A stretch of 64,000 bases of DNA from contig NZ_CADIJV010000021.1 of NCBI RefSeq assembly GCF_902859765.1, positions 1-64,000 on the forward strand, read 5' to 3'. A program made the translations under genes and the position numbers. Positions 8,112 through 18,259 of this stretch are shown here, piece by piece. Positions within the stretch are counted from its first letter, which is position 1; each line of letters starts with the position of its first letter. Under the pieces are notes generated by a model. It made no database searches. It was given only the letters and a program-made list of their open reading frames with translations, and had not been told where the DNA came from. Source of the stretch: Achromobacter pulmonis (GTDB lineage: Bacteria; Pseudomonadota; Gammaproteobacteria; Burkholderiales; Burkholderiaceae_B).

Positions 8112-9089
8112 ATGTTCCGCACCCCTGTCCGGTATGCCGCCGGCCTCATGCTGGCCTGCTCGGCCGCCTTCGCTGCCGCCCCGGCCTGCGCCGCCTGGCC
8201 CGACAAGCCCATCACGTTCGTCGCGCCCTTCAGCGCCGGCGGCGCCAACGACCTGGTCGCTCGCATCATCGCCAAGGCGGTGGGCAAGACCCTGGACCAG
8301 CCCGTGATCGTCGAAAACCGCCCTGGCGCCGGTGGCGTGGTCGGCGCCGCGCACGTCGCTCGCAGCGCCGCCGACGGCTACACCTACCTGGTGGGCAGCA
8401 ACGGCACGGTCACCAATAGCCTGATCCGCTCGGATCAGCCCTACAAGGACGAAGAACTGACCCCGGTCGCGCTGCTGTCGATCACCCCGTCGGTGATCGT
8501 CGCCAATCCATCCAACCCGGCCAAGGACCTGAAGGACTTCGTCGCCCGCGCCAAACAGGCCAAGACCGACCGCATCACGTTCTCGACCGCCGGCAACGGC
8601 AGTACGCCGCATTTCGTCGCCGAGATGGTCAAGGAAGCCACCGGCCTGCCGATCGAGCCCATCGCCTACAAGAGCGGTTCGGAAGGCGTGACGGCAGTGA
8701 TCGGCAACCAGGTCGTCGCCACGTCGGAAGCCAGCATCGTCACGCTGCCGCTGATACGCAGCGGCAAGCTCAAGGCGCTGGCCACGACCTGGGACAAGCG
8801 CATGGCCAGCGCGCCGGATATCCCCACCACCGCCGAAGAAGGCTTCCCGGGCGTGCGTATCGGCCACTGGGCCGGTCTGTTCGCGCCCGCCGGCACGCCG
8901 GCGGACGTGCTCGACAAGATGAACGCGGCGATCGAGAAGTGCCTGCAGACCAAGGAAGTGCAGGACGCGCTGCGCCAGAGCAGCATCGAGCCGGGCGGCG
9001 GCTCGCGCGCCAGTTTCGTCGCCTTCACCAAGAGCGAGCGCGAACGCTTGGGCAAGGTGGTGCAGAGCGGCCACATGCAGACGCAATAA
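8112..9089 (+). CDS. Bug/TctC-family periplasmic solute-binding protein
   Basis: This 325-residue protein belongs to the Bug receptors (tripartite tricarboxylate transporter substrate-binding family), which are greatly expanded in Bordetella and relatives. A signal peptide covers about residues 1-28 (to PACAAW). The mature protein opens with the family motif WPDKPITFVAPFSAGGANDL, followed by the ligand-contact loop RPGAGGVVGA. The ATG at 8112 gives the proper signal sequence; the longer frame upstream does not. No TctA or TctB membrane genes adjoin it, so it is an orphan receptor of unknown ligand. A good terminator follows. Confidence 0.93.
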   Translation: MFRTPVRYAAGLMLACSAAFAAAPACAAWPDKPITFVAPFSAGGANDLVARIIAKAVGKTLDQPVIVENRPGAGGVVGAAHVARSAADGYTYLVGSNGTVTNSLIRSDQPYKDEELTPVALLSITPSVIVANPSNPAKDLKDFVARAKQAKTDRITFSTAGNGSTPHFVAEMVKEATGLPIEPIAYKSGSEGVTAVIGNQVVATSEASIVTLPLIRSGKLKALATTWDKRMASAPDIPTTAEEGFPGVRIGHWAGLFAPAGTPADVLDKMNAAIEKCLQTKEVQDALRQSSIEPGGGSRASFVAFTKSERERLGKVVQSGHMQTQ

Positions 9090-9127
9090 CGCCCGCCGCG
9101 CCACCCGCCCGCCGGACGCCGGCGGGC

Positions 9128-9157
9128 GCCGGGGACCGATCCGTCCCCGGCTTTTTT
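9128..9157 (+). terminator. Intrinsic terminator after the Bug receptor gene
   Basis: A 9-bp stem (9128-9136 with 9143-9151) is followed directly by six T residues, a canonical rho-independent terminator. Confidence 0.9.
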
Positions 9158-9207
9158 ATCGCCTTTCCAATTGCGCTCGCCGCAAAAGTGTGTTTGACTA
9201 GCAACCT

Positions 9208-9333
9208 ATGGCCGCTTACCGCACCTCCCTCGCGATTGCCACCGGACGCTCCGCCGCTCCGGTCGCCGGCCTGCGCGCTCGTACCGCCTTCATCGCGCTA
9301 TCGCTATACCTACCGATCGGTTGCCGGGCCTAG
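9208..9333 (+). CDS. Possible leucine leader peptide upstream of leuA
   Basis: This 41-codon frame runs from ATG at 9208 to TAG at 9331. Near its end three rare CTA leucine codons occur within five codons (9298, 9304, 9310: Leu-Ser-Leu-Tyr-Leu), in a genome where leucine is overwhelmingly CTG. Clustered rare Leu codons just before competing hairpins are the signature of transcription attenuation, as in E. coli leuL. There is no clear Shine-Dalgarno sequence before the ATG, and the true start could be further in. The link to attenuation is an inference. Confidence 0.4.
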   Translation: MAAYRTSLAIATGRSAAPVAGLRARTAFIALSLYLPIGCRA

Positions 9334-9385
9334 TGTCCCCGTGGTAGCTCGGCAGCCACGCTTGCCACACGCGAATTCCTTTTTT
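9322..9385 (+). promoter_or_regulatory. leuA leader: Possible attenuator structures between leader and leuA
   Basis: Overlapping hairpins are possible here: 9322-9329 with 9347-9354 (8 bp, one G-U pair, overlapping the leader stop codon), 9340-9344 with 9356-9360, and 9351-9355 with 9361-9365. A T-run follows at 9379-9385. The pairings are mutually exclusive, as in attenuators, although the T-run is about 14 bases from the last stem. Nothing else was seen in the 350-base stretch before leuA. Confidence 0.35.
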
Positions 9386-9505
9386 CCAAACTGAATCTTG
9401 TGCCGCCAAACGCGGCCAACCCTGGCATATCAGGCCGCCATCCGGCCGCATGCCGGCCGAGGAAACCGATCCCGGGATTCACAAGAAACCGATCGAGGTG
9501 TAGTG

Positions 9506-11215
9506 ATGATGCTTGCCAACCCCGCCACCAAATACGTCCCTTTCGCGCCCTTTGCCCGCGACTTTTCCGAGCGCACCTGGCCCAGCCGCCGCATCACGCA
9601 GCCGCCCATCTGGATGAGCACGGACCTGCGCGACGGCAACCAGGCCCTGATCGAACCGATGAGCGTCGAGCGCAAGCTCCGTTTCTTCGAGCAACTGGTC
9701 AAGATCGGCTTCAAGGAAATCGAAGTGGGTTTCCCGTCGGCCTCGCAGACCGACTTCGATTTCGTGCGCAAGCTCATCGACGAAAGACGCATCCCCGACG
9801 ACGTCACCATCATCGTGCTGACCCAGTCGCGTGAAGACCTGATCAGCCGCACGGTGGAATCGGCCGCCGGCGCCAAACAGGCCATCGTCCACTTGTACAA
9901 CGCCTGCGCCCCGGCGTTCCGCAAGGTCGTGTTCAACATGACCAAGGACGAAATCAAGAACATCGCCACGACCGGCACGCGCCTGGTCAAGCAGTACATG
10001 GCCAAGCACCCGGAAACGAAGTGGCGCTACCAGTACTCGCCCGAAGTCTTCAGCACGACCGAACCCGAATTCGCGCTGGAGGTCTCGAACGCCGTGGCCG
10101 ACGTATGGGAGCCCACGCCGGACTGCAAGATGGTGCTGAACCTGCCCGCCACCATCGAGGCCACCACGCCCAACCTGTACGCCGACCAGATCGAGTGGAT
10201 GCACAAGAACCTGGCGCGCCGCGACAGCATCGTCCTGAGCGTGCACCCGCACAATGACCGCGGCACCGCCGTGGCCGCCGCCGAGTTCGCCGTGATGGCC
10301 GGCGCCGATCGCATCGAAGGCTGCCTGTTCGGCAGCGGCGAGCGCACTGGCAACGTCGACCTGGTCACGCTGGCCTTGAACCTCTACACCCAAGGCGTGC
10401 ACCCGGGCCTGGACTTCTCCGACATCGACGAAGTGCGCCGCTGCGCCGAGTACTGCAACCAGTTGCCCGTGCACCCGCGCCATCCGTATGCCGGCGACCT
10501 GGTTTTCACGGCCTTCTCCGGTTCGCACCAGGACGCCATCAAGAAGGGCTTCGCGCAACAGCAGCCCGACGCCGTCTGGGAAGTGCCGTACCTGCCGATC
10601 GACCCGGCCGACCTCGGCCGCAGTTATGACGCCGTGATCCGCGTCAACAGCCAGTCGGGCAAGGGCGGCGTGTCGTACCTGCTCGAACAGGAACACGGCC
10701 TGGTGTTGCCGCGCCGCCTGCAGATCGAATTCAGCCGCGCCATCCAGCGCGTCACCGACGAAACCGGCCGCGAAGTCACCGCCGACGACGTGCACACCAT
10801 CTTCAACCGCGAGTACCTGGAACAGAAGGCGCCGTGGAAGCTGGTGCGCCATCGCATCGACGGCAACCCGGCAGCCGGCGAAGGCCAGCACTTCAGCATC
10901 GAGGCCGAACTCGAATACAACGGCGAACGCCGCATCGTGACCGGCAAGGGCGACGGCGCCATCTCGGCCTTCGTGGCCGCGCTGGACGTGCCCGTGCGCA
11001 TCATGGACTACCACGAGCACGCCATCGGCACCGGCACTGACACCCGCGCCGCCTCCTATGTGGAACTGCGCGTCGGTGATTCGGGCACGGGCTTTGGCGT
11101 GGGCATCGACCGCGACATCGTCACGGCCTCGTTCCAGGCCGTGCTGAGCGCCGTGAACCGCCACATCAACGCCGGCGCCATCGCCGCCGAACAGGAAGCC
11201 GCCGAAGCCGCGTGA
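9506..11215 (+). CDS. leuA: 2-isopropylmalate synthase (long form)
   Basis: LeuA condenses acetyl-CoA with 2-ketoisovalerate in the first committed step of leucine synthesis. The 569-residue product has the HMGL-like TIM-barrel with the metal and substrate motif [10 protein letters not shown] (about residues 39-49) and HPHNDRGT with the metal-binding histidines. It ends in a LeuA dimer/allosteric domain ([18 protein letters not shown]) that binds leucine for feedback inhibition. Tandem ATGs at 9506 and 9509 follow GAGGTG; the frame extends further up without family similarity. A candidate attenuation leader precedes it. Confidence 0.95.
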   Translation: MMLANPATKYVPFAPFARDFSERTWPSRRITQPPIWMSTDLRDGNQALIEPMSVERKLRFFEQLVKIGFKEIEVGFPSASQTDFDFVRKLIDERRIPDDVTIIVLTQSREDLISRTVESAAGAKQAIVHLYNACAPAFRKVVFNMTKDEIKNIATTGTRLVKQYMAKHPETKWRYQYSPEVFSTTEPEFALEVSNAVADVWEPTPDCKMVLNLPATIEATTPNLYADQIEWMHKNLARRDSIVLSVHPHNDRGTAVAAAEFAVMAGADRIEGCLFGSGERTGNVDLVTLALNLYTQGVHPGLDFSDIDEVRRCAEYCNQLPVHPRHPYAGDLVFTAFSGSHQDAIKKGFAQQQPDAVWEVPYLPIDPADLGRSYDAVIRVNSQSGKGGVSYLLEQEHGLVLPRRLQIEFSRAIQRVTDETGREVTADDVHTIFNREYLEQKAPWKLVRHRIDGNPAAGEGQHFSIEAELEYNGERRIVTGKGDGAISAFVAALDVPVRIMDYHEHAIGTGTDTRAASYVELRVGDSGTGFGVGIDRDIVTASFQAVLSAVNRHINAGAIAAEQEAAEAA

Positions 11216-11299
11216 TCCGCGCCCCGGCCGCAGGCGCGGGGGTTACCGCCTCCAGCGCCCAGGCCTGCTTCTTACCGTGAAGCGGCCCTGCGTAAAACG

Positions 11300-11327
11300 A
11301 AAAGCCCGATCCATGGATCGGGCTTTT
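11300..11327. terminator. Bidirectional intrinsic terminator
   Basis: A perfect 13-bp inverted repeat (11300-11312 with 11315-11327) has an A-run on one side and a T-run on the other. It lies between the convergent leuA and amidase genes. Confidence 0.88.
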
Positions 11328-11370
11328 CCATGGGCATCGGCGTTGGTCCACGCATGCGTGGCGCGCCGGC

Positions 11371-12699
11371 TCAGCCCCGCGGCCACATGCCGGATGCGCC
11401 GATGTCGGGCTCGCGCGCGGCCAACAGCCGCTCATGCACCCAGGCAGCGATCGCCAGCGTGCGATGGTCGTCGTGCCGCTTGCCGATCAACTGCAGGCCG
11501 ACGGGCAGGCCCTGCGGGCCGGTGGCGAAGGGCAGACTCAGGCAGGGCAGGCCGAACAGGGTCCAGGCGCGCGAGAACTGCGGATCGCCCGTGCCGAGGT
11601 CGGCGAAAGGCGCCTCGCCGCTGGCGGCGGGCGCCAGCAGCACGTCGCACTTGTCGAACCAGCCGTCCACCCGCGCCCGCGATTCGGCGGCTCGCGCCAG
11701 GTTGGCGATGTGTTCCTCGGCGCAGATCCGCGCGCCGGCCTCCAGGATCGCCTGGATCTTGGGGCTGAGCTGCGCGGCGTGTTCCAGCCGCTCGTAGGCC
11801 AGCGCCTGCGACGACTCGAACGCCATGATGTCCGCATGCAACTGCACCAGCAAGCAATGCTCGGGCGGCAGCGGCACTTCTTCGACATGGGCGCCCGCAC
11901 GCGACAGCGTGGCGGCGGCCTGGGCGAAGGCTTCCTTGGTCTCGGCCTGGGCGTGGCGCCATTGCAGGCTGCGATACATGCCGATGCGCGGCTTGGCGTC
12001 ATAGGCGAGGTTCAGCAGGCGTGGATCGCGCATCAGCACCGAGGCGAACAGCGCCACGTCCGGCACCGAGCGGGCGAAACCGCCGACGGTGTCGAGCGAT
12101 TCGGCCAGGCTCTTGACGCCGGCGCGCGAGATGGCGCCGAAGGTCGGCTTGTAGCCGACGATGCCGCAGTACGAGGCGGGACGGATGATGGAACCGGCGG
12201 TTTGCGAGCCCAGGGCAAACGGCACCATGTCGTCGGCAACCGCCGCGGCCGAGCCGCTGGAGGAACCGCCGGGCGTGTAGGCCGCGTTGCGCGGGTTGCG
12301 CGTGGGGCCGGCCTGGTAGGTGGCGAATTCGGTGGTGACGGTCTTGCCGATCACGACGGCGCCGGCATGGCGACACAGTGCCACGGCGGCGGCGTCGAGT
12401 CCGGGCTGGTGGCGCTCGTAGATGGCCGAACCGTAACGCGTGGGCAGGTCGACGGTGTCGAAGAGATCCTTGACGCCGATCGGCAGGCCGTGCAGCAGGC
12501 CGCGCAAGGCGCCTTGGTCGAGGGCTTCCGCGTGTTCGAGGGCGGCCTGCTTTTGCAGCGCCGTCCAGGCATGGATGGTGTTTTCGCGTTGCTCGATGCG
12601 AGCAAAACAGGCCCGCACCAATTGCACTGCCGTCAATTCGCGCCGTTGCAGCTTGTGCGCCGCCTCAAGCGCGCCAAGTCTGTTCAAGGCAGTAGACAT
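11371..12699 (-). CDS. Amidase-signature family hydrolase
   Basis: This 442-residue protein carries the amidase-signature catalytic triad. The lysine is in LPIGVKDLFDT (about residue 77), the cis-serine in PGGSSSGSAAAV (about 146), and the nucleophilic serine in GSQTAGSIIRPAS (about 170). The family hydrolyses amide bonds of many carboxamides, and GatA shares the fold. It is too isolated and too divergent in its C-terminus to be GatA, because no gatB or gatC adjoin it. The ATG at 12699 follows AAAGGAT at correct spacing. The substrate is unknown. Confidence 0.88.
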   Translation of the reverse strand: MSTALNRLGALEAAHKLQRRELTAVQLVRACFARIEQRENTIHAWTALQKQAALEHAEALDQGALRGLLHGLPIGVKDLFDTVDLPTRYGSAIYERHQPGLDAAAVALCRHAGAVVIGKTVTTEFATYQAGPTRNPRNAAYTPGGSSSGSAAAVADDMVPFALGSQTAGSIIRPASYCGIVGYKPTFGAISRAGVKSLAESLDTVGGFARSVPDVALFASVLMRDPRLLNLAYDAKPRIGMYRSLQWRHAQAETKEAFAQAAATLSRAGAHVEEVPLPPEHCLLVQLHADIMAFESSQALAYERLEHAAQLSPKIQAILEAGARICAEEHIANLARAAESRARVDGWFDKCDVLLAPAASGEAPFADLGTGDPQFSRAWTLFGLPCLSLPFATGPQGLPVGLQLIGKRHDDHRTLAIAAWVHERLLAAREPDIGASGMWPRG

Positions 12700-12980
12700 G
12701 ATCCTTTCCTCTATCCCGGTGCCGCGCGAGATACGCGGTACTGACTTACGCACCCGGTCCCCTTGACCCTCGGGTTTATCCTGATCCGGTGCGTCCCATG
12801 ATGCGTGCCGGCCATGACAAACCCAACCATTGGGCGCGCCGCGTCAATTAGGAAAACCACTGAAAAAACCGCGTTTTCGCAGGGATTTCGTGTTGCGCCG
12901 CGCCTTGGCCTTATGTTGTTGCGTTGTTATCAGCATAGCGCAAACGCGTGCAACACAAAGGTCATAATTGTCTTGTAAGA

Positions 12981-12994
12981 TGAAAACGTTTTCA
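12981..12994. promoter_or_regulatory. LacI-type operator, autoregulation of the 13017 regulator
   Basis: TGAAAACGTTTTCA is a perfect 14-bp palindrome with a central CG, the classical form of LacI/GalR-family operators. It lies 23 bases before the regulator start. A nearly identical copy precedes the ABC transporter operon at 14926. The rest of the 317-base gap 12700-13016 shows no gene. Confidence 0.8.
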
Positions 12995-13016
12995 GCAAAT
13001 AAACAGCCACGTAGCC

Positions 13017-14030
13017 ATGGCGTCGCGCGCATCGCCCCGATTCTCCATCATCGAAGTTGCCCGCAAGGCGGGGGTTTCGCCCGCCACGGTGTCGCGCGCG
13101 TTCAACCAGCCCGAGATCGTCCATCCGGAGACGCTGGCGCATATCCGCGCCATCGCCAAGCGCGCGGGCTTCCGGCCCAATCGCGTCGGCCGCAGCCTGC
13201 GCTCCGGCAGCACCCGCACCATCGGGCTGATCCTGCCGACGCTGTCCAACCCGGTATTCGCCGAGTGCTTCGAAGGCGCCGAAAGGCGTGCCCGTGAATC
13301 CGGCTACAGCGTGATGCTGACCGCCACCGGCTACGACCCGGCGGTGGAGTCGGCGGCGGTCCAGGGCCTGATCGACCATCAGGTCGACGGCCTGATCCTG
13401 ACCGTGGCCGATGCCGCCCGCAGCGCCACGCTGGACGACCTGGACAGCGCCGGCGTGCCGTACGTGCTGGTCTACAACGAATCCTCCGACCATCCCTACG
13501 CGTCGGTCGACAACCGCGCCGCCGCCGTCGACATGGTCGCGCACCTGGCCGCGCTGGGACACCGCCGCATCGCCATCGTGACCGGCCCGCTGACCGCCTC
13601 GGACCGCGCCCGCCGCCGCCTGTCGGGCGCGCGCGCCTGCGCCAAGAAGCTGGGCCTGGCGCCGCTCCAGCATATCGCCATGAGCTCGCATACCGGCAGC
13701 GACGCCGACGCCCTCAAGACCGCGCTGCGCGGCAAGCAGGCTCCCACCGCGCTGTTCTGCTCCAACGACCTGCTGGCCACGGCGGTCATCGCCGACCTGG
13801 TGGCGCTGGGGCTGTCGGTGCCTGGCGATATTTCGGTGTGCGGGTTCGACGGCATGCGCTTCGGCGCGCTGTTGACGCCGCCGCTGACCACCGTGGCGCA
13901 ACCCAGCGACGGCATCGGCCAGGCGGCCTGCTCCAACCTGTTGGCGCAGATCCACGGCCAACCGCCGCAATCGAATCGTCTGCCGCATTGCATCGTGGTG
14001 GGCGGCACCGCGGCCCCGGTGCGCCGCTGA
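13017..14030 (+). CDS. LacI/GalR-family transcriptional regulator
   Basis: This 337-residue regulator has an N-terminal HTH with the LacI signature (IIEVARKAGVSPATVSRAFN, about residues 11-30) and hinge, then a periplasmic-binding-protein-like effector domain beginning RTIGLILPTLSNPVF. It probably senses a sugar or polyol phosphate or another ligand of the neighbouring transporter. It is followed after 35 bases by a GpdQ-like phosphodiesterase and then the importer operon. Matching palindromes before itself and before the ABC genes suggest autoregulation and control of uptake. Confidence 0.93.
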   Translation: MASRASPRFSIIEVARKAGVSPATVSRAFNQPEIVHPETLAHIRAIAKRAGFRPNRVGRSLRSGSTRTIGLILPTLSNPVFAECFEGAERRARESGYSVMLTATGYDPAVESAAVQGLIDHQVDGLILTVADAARSATLDDLDSAGVPYVLVYNESSDHPYASVDNRAAAVDMVAHLAALGHRRIAIVTGPLTASDRARRRLSGARACAKKLGLAPLQHIAMSSHTGSDADALKTALRGKQAPTALFCSNDLLATAVIADLVALGLSVPGDISVCGFDGMRFGALLTPPLTTVAQPSDGIGQAACSNLLAQIHGQPPQSNRLPHCIVVGGTAAPVRR

Positions 14031-14065
14031 TTTTTCCAGAATAAGCAAAGACCGAGACACGCTTC

Positions 14066-14863
14066 ATGCTCATCGCACAGATCACCGACCTGCACATGCG
14101 CACCCCCGGCGACAAGGCCTACGGCATCATCGACCCGGCCGCCTTCCTGGGGCCGGCGGTGCGCGCGCTCAACGCCCTGACGCCGCGGCCCGACTGTGTG
14201 CTGATCACGGGCGACCTGACCGACCTGGGCCGGCCGCACGAATACCAGGCGTTACGCGCGCAGTTGCAGGCGCTTGAAATTCCGTATTTCCTGCTGCCCG
14301 GCAACCACGACGACCGCGCGCAGCTGCGCGCCGCCTTTCCGGAACATGGCTATCTGCAAGGGCAGGGGCCGTTCATCCAGTACGCGGTCGAGACCTGGCC
14401 GCTGCGCCTGCTGGCGCTGGACACCGTCGTGCCGATGAAGAGCCACGGCGAATTGTGCGATGTGCGCCTGGGCTGGCTGGCCGCGCGCCTGGCCGAACAG
14501 CCTGGCCGGCCGACGCTGGTGCTGATGCACCATCCGCCGTTCCTGACCGGCATCGAGCACATGGACGACATCGGCCTGCTGGCCGGCGCACCCGAGCTCG
14601 AACGCATCGTGGCACGCTATCCCAACGTCGAACGGGTGCTGTGCGGACACCTGCATCGCACCATCTTCCGCCGCTTCGGCGGCACCATCGCATCGACCTG
14701 TCCCGGGACCGCGCACCAGTTGGCGCTGGAACTGGGCCCACGCCCGACGCTGCAGTACATCATGGAGCCGCCGGGCTACCAGTTGCACTGGTGGCATGAC
14801 GGCGCCCTGGTCACCCACCATGCCGTGATTGGGGAATACCCCGGGCCATATCCCTTCGCCTGA
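14066..14863 (+). CDS. GpdQ-like glycerophosphodiesterase (dinuclear metallophosphoesterase)
   Basis: This 265-residue metallophosphoesterase splits phosphodiesters such as glycerophosphodiesters. The metal ligands fall at the positions I recall for Enterobacter GpdQ: Asp8 and His10 (TDLH), Asp50 (TGDLTD), Asn80 (GNHDD), His156 (MHHPP), His195 and His197 (GHLH). No signal peptide is seen, so it acts in the cytoplasm. It lies between a LacI-type regulator and a Ugp-like importer. This fits uptake of glycerophosphodiesters followed by release of glycerol-3-phosphate, although CpdA-type cyclic nucleotide hydrolysis cannot be excluded. Confidence 0.85.
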   Translation: MLIAQITDLHMRTPGDKAYGIIDPAAFLGPAVRALNALTPRPDCVLITGDLTDLGRPHEYQALRAQLQALEIPYFLLPGNHDDRAQLRAAFPEHGYLQGQGPFIQYAVETWPLRLLALDTVVPMKSHGELCDVRLGWLAARLAEQPGRPTLVLMHHPPFLTGIEHMDDIGLLAGAPELERIVARYPNVERVLCGHLHRTIFRRFGGTIASTCPGTAHQLALELGPRPTLQYIMEPPGYQLHWWHDGALVTHHAVIGEYPGPYPFA

Positions 14864-14925
14864 GCGCCAATCTCGATTACAAACACTAAGCCCTGCCATA
14901 TCTCCGTCATGTTTGCGCTGCACAA

Positions 14926-14939
14926 TGAAAAGGTTTTCA
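14926..14939. promoter_or_regulatory. LacI-type operator before the ABC importer operon
   Basis: TGAAAAGGTTTTCA differs by one central base from the perfect palindrome at 12981-12994. It lies 47 bases before the ATPase start, so the LacI-family protein at 13017 probably controls this operon too. Confidence 0.78.
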
Positions 14940-14985
14940 TCGCACGCGCCGCGGGCGGATCTGAAAATTAGATCTACGAGACAGC

Positions 14986-16041
<1,056 letters not shown>

Positions 16042-16074
16042 AGACGCCCAATCCACAGGAAAGGAAACGCAATC

Positions 16075-17370
16075 ATGCGACGCATCGTACTCAAGACCCT
16101 GGCCGCCAGCCTTGCCGCCGCCTGCCTGTCGCTGCCCGCCCAGGCGCAGCAGAAGCCCGTCGAAGTGGAGTTCTATTACCCGGTCGCCGTGGGCGGCCCG
16201 ATCACCAAGATCGTCGACGACATGGTGACGGACTTCGAGAAGGAAAATCCCAACATCAAGATCAAGCCGATCTATGCCGGTTCGTACCAGGACTCGATCG
16301 CCAAGGCGCTGACCGCGCTCAAGGGCGGCACGCCGCCGCAACTGGCCGTGCTGCTGTCGACCGACATGTTCACGCTGATCGACGAAGACGCCATCGTGCC
16401 GATCGACGGCCTGGCCAAGAGCGATGCCGACAAGAAGTGGCTGGGCGGCTTCTACGATGCCTTCATGCAGAACAGCCGCACCGGCGGCCACACCTGGGGC
16501 GTGCCGTTCCAGCGTTCGACCATCGTGATGTACTACAACAAGGATCTGTTCAAGGCCGCCGGCCTGGATCCCGAGCGCGCGCCCGCCACCTGGGCCGAGC
16601 TGGTCGAGTACGGCAAGAAACTGACCAAGCAGGACGCCAACGGCAACACCACGCAGTGGGGCATCGAGATCCCGTCGGGCGGCGCCTTCGCCTACTGGCT
16701 GTTCCAGGCCCTGACCACGCCCAACGGCGCCATCCTGATGAATGAGGCGGGCAACGAGGTCTACCTGGACAAGCCCGCCGTGGTCGAGGCCGCACAGTTC
16801 TGGCGCGACCTGTCGGCCAAGCACAAGATCATGCCCACCGGCACGATCGACTGGGGCACCACGCCCAAGGACTTCCTGGAAAAGAAGGCCGCCATGGTCT
16901 GGACCACCACCGGCAACCTGACCAACCTCCGCAAGAACGCTGATTTCCCGTTCGGCGTGGCCATGATGCCGCAGCAAAAGCGCGGCGGCAGCCCGACCGG
17001 CGGCGGCAATTTCTACATCTTCAAGAGCGGCACGCCGGAGCAGCAGCAGGCCGCGCTCAAGTTCGCGCAATGGGCCACCACGCCCGAGCGCGCCGCCGAC
17101 TGGAGCATCGCCACGGGCTACGTGGCCGTGACCCCGGCCGCCTGGCAGACCGAGAAGATGAAGAAGTACGCGCAGGAAGTGCCGGCCGCCACGGTGGCGC
17201 GCGATCAGCTGAAGGTGAGCGTGGCGGAATTCTCGACCCACGAAAATCAGCGCGTCACCAAGACCCTGAACGATGCCCTGCAGGCCGCGTTGACGGGTTC
17301 CAAGACGCCGCAGCAGGCGCTGACCGACGCCCAGCGCGAAGCCGACCGCATACTGCGTTCCTACAAGTGA
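16075..17370 (+). CDS. ugpB-like: ABC importer periplasmic binding protein, UgpB-like
   Basis: This 431-residue extracellular solute-binding protein (family 1) has a signal peptide of about 24 residues ending AQAQ. The mature part begins with VEVEFYYPVAVGGP and then FEKENPNIKIKP. Residues such as GVPFQRSTIVMYYNKDLF and GGGNFYIFKSG correspond to the hinge and ligand-cleft motifs of UgpB. The nearby GpdQ-like phosphodiesterase supports a glycerophosphodiester or glycerol-3-phosphate ligand, but a sugar cannot be ruled out. Confidence 0.88.
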   Translation: MRRIVLKTLAASLAAACLSLPAQAQQKPVEVEFYYPVAVGGPITKIVDDMVTDFEKENPNIKIKPIYAGSYQDSIAKALTALKGGTPPQLAVLLSTDMFTLIDEDAIVPIDGLAKSDADKKWLGGFYDAFMQNSRTGGHTWGVPFQRSTIVMYYNKDLFKAAGLDPERAPATWAELVEYGKKLTKQDANGNTTQWGIEIPSGGAFAYWLFQALTTPNGAILMNEAGNEVYLDKPAVVEAAQFWRDLSAKHKIMPTGTIDWGTTPKDFLEKKAAMVWTTTGNLTNLRKNADFPFGVAMMPQQKRGGSPTGGGNFYIFKSGTPEQQQAALKFAQWATTPERAADWSIATGYVAVTPAAWQTEKMKKYAQEVPAATVARDQLKVSVAEFSTHENQRVTKTLNDALQAALTGSKTPQQALTDAQREADRILRSYK

Positions 17371-17383
17371 TCCCGCAAGCACG

Positions 17384-18259
17384 ATGAGCCGCTCTTTGAA
17401 TGCGCTTTATGGCTGGCTGCTGTTGCTGCCAGCCATCGTGCTGCTCGCCGCGTTCACGCATTACCCGGCGCTGGCGACGCTCTGGCACAGTTTCTTTTCC
17501 ACGCCCAAGGGCGCGCGCCCGGCCCGCTTTGTCGGGCTGGAGAACTACGCCGTCATGCGCGACGACCCGGTGTTCTGGCAGTCGCTCTGGAACAACCTGT
17601 GGTTCGCCCTGGGCACCATCCCCACCTCGATCGGCATCGCGCTGATCATGGCGCTGTGGGTCAACCGCAACCTGCGCGGGCGCGGTTTCCTGCGCATGGC
17701 CTACTTCACGCCGACGGTGCTGCCGATGGTGGCGGTGGCCAATATCTGGCTGTTCTTCTACACCCCGCAGTACGGCTTGATCGCGCAGGTGACGCAGCTG
17801 TTCGGCGTGCCCGGACCCAACTGGCTCGGCAACCGCGAAACGGCGCTGCCGGCGCTGATGCTGGTGACGGTGTGGAAGGAATCGGGCTTCTTCATGATCT
17901 TCTACCTGGCCGCGTTGCAGACGGTGTCGCCGTCGCTGCGTGAAGCGGCGATGCTGGAAGGCGCCTCGCGCTGGCAGTACTTCCGGCGCGTGCTGTGGCC
18001 GCTCTTGATGCCGACCACGCTGTTCGTACTGATCAATGCGCTGATCAATGCCTTCCGGCTGGTGGACCACGTGGTGGTCATGACCCGCGGCGGGCCCGAC
18101 AACGCCAGCACGCTGCTGCTGTATTACATCTACCAGGTGGGATTCAGTTTCTGGGACACCGCTTACGCCGCGACGCTGACCGTCGTGCTGCTGGTGGTGC
18201 TGGCGCTGACGGCGCTGGTCAAGTTCCGCTGGCTGGACCGCAGGACGCACTATCAATGA
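17384..18259 (+). CDS. ugpA-like: ABC importer permease, UgpA/MalF type
   Basis: This 291-residue inner-membrane permease has six predicted helices and the EAA loop (LREAAMLEGASRWQYFRRVLWP) that contacts the ATPase. It starts 13 bases after the binding-protein gene and overlaps the second permease by four bases (ATGA), so the two subunits are probably translated together to form the heterodimeric channel. Confidence 0.92.
   Translation: MSRSLNALYGWLLLLPAIVLLAAFTHYPALATLWHSFFSTPKGARPARFVGLENYAVMRDDPVFWQSLWNNLWFALGTIPTSIGIALIMALWVNRNLRGRGFLRMAYFTPTVLPMVAVANIWLFFYTPQYGLIAQVTQLFGVPGPNWLGNRETALPALMLVTVWKESGFFMIFYLAALQTVSPSLREAAMLEGASRWQYFRRVLWPLLMPTTLFVLINALINAFRLVDHVVVMTRGGPDNASTLLLYYIYQVGFSFWDTAYAATLTVVLLVVLALTALVKFRWLDRRTHYQ

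Noticed and set aside
11371-12699. gatA (amidotransferase subunit)
   Set aside because: The catalytic triad is shared, but gatB and gatC are absent and the C-terminal part does not look like GatA.
12844-13032. Small AT-richer frame on the minus strand before the LacI-type regulator
   Set aside because: It overlaps the regulator start and the operator palindrome, lacks a ribosome-binding site and shows no family resemblance.
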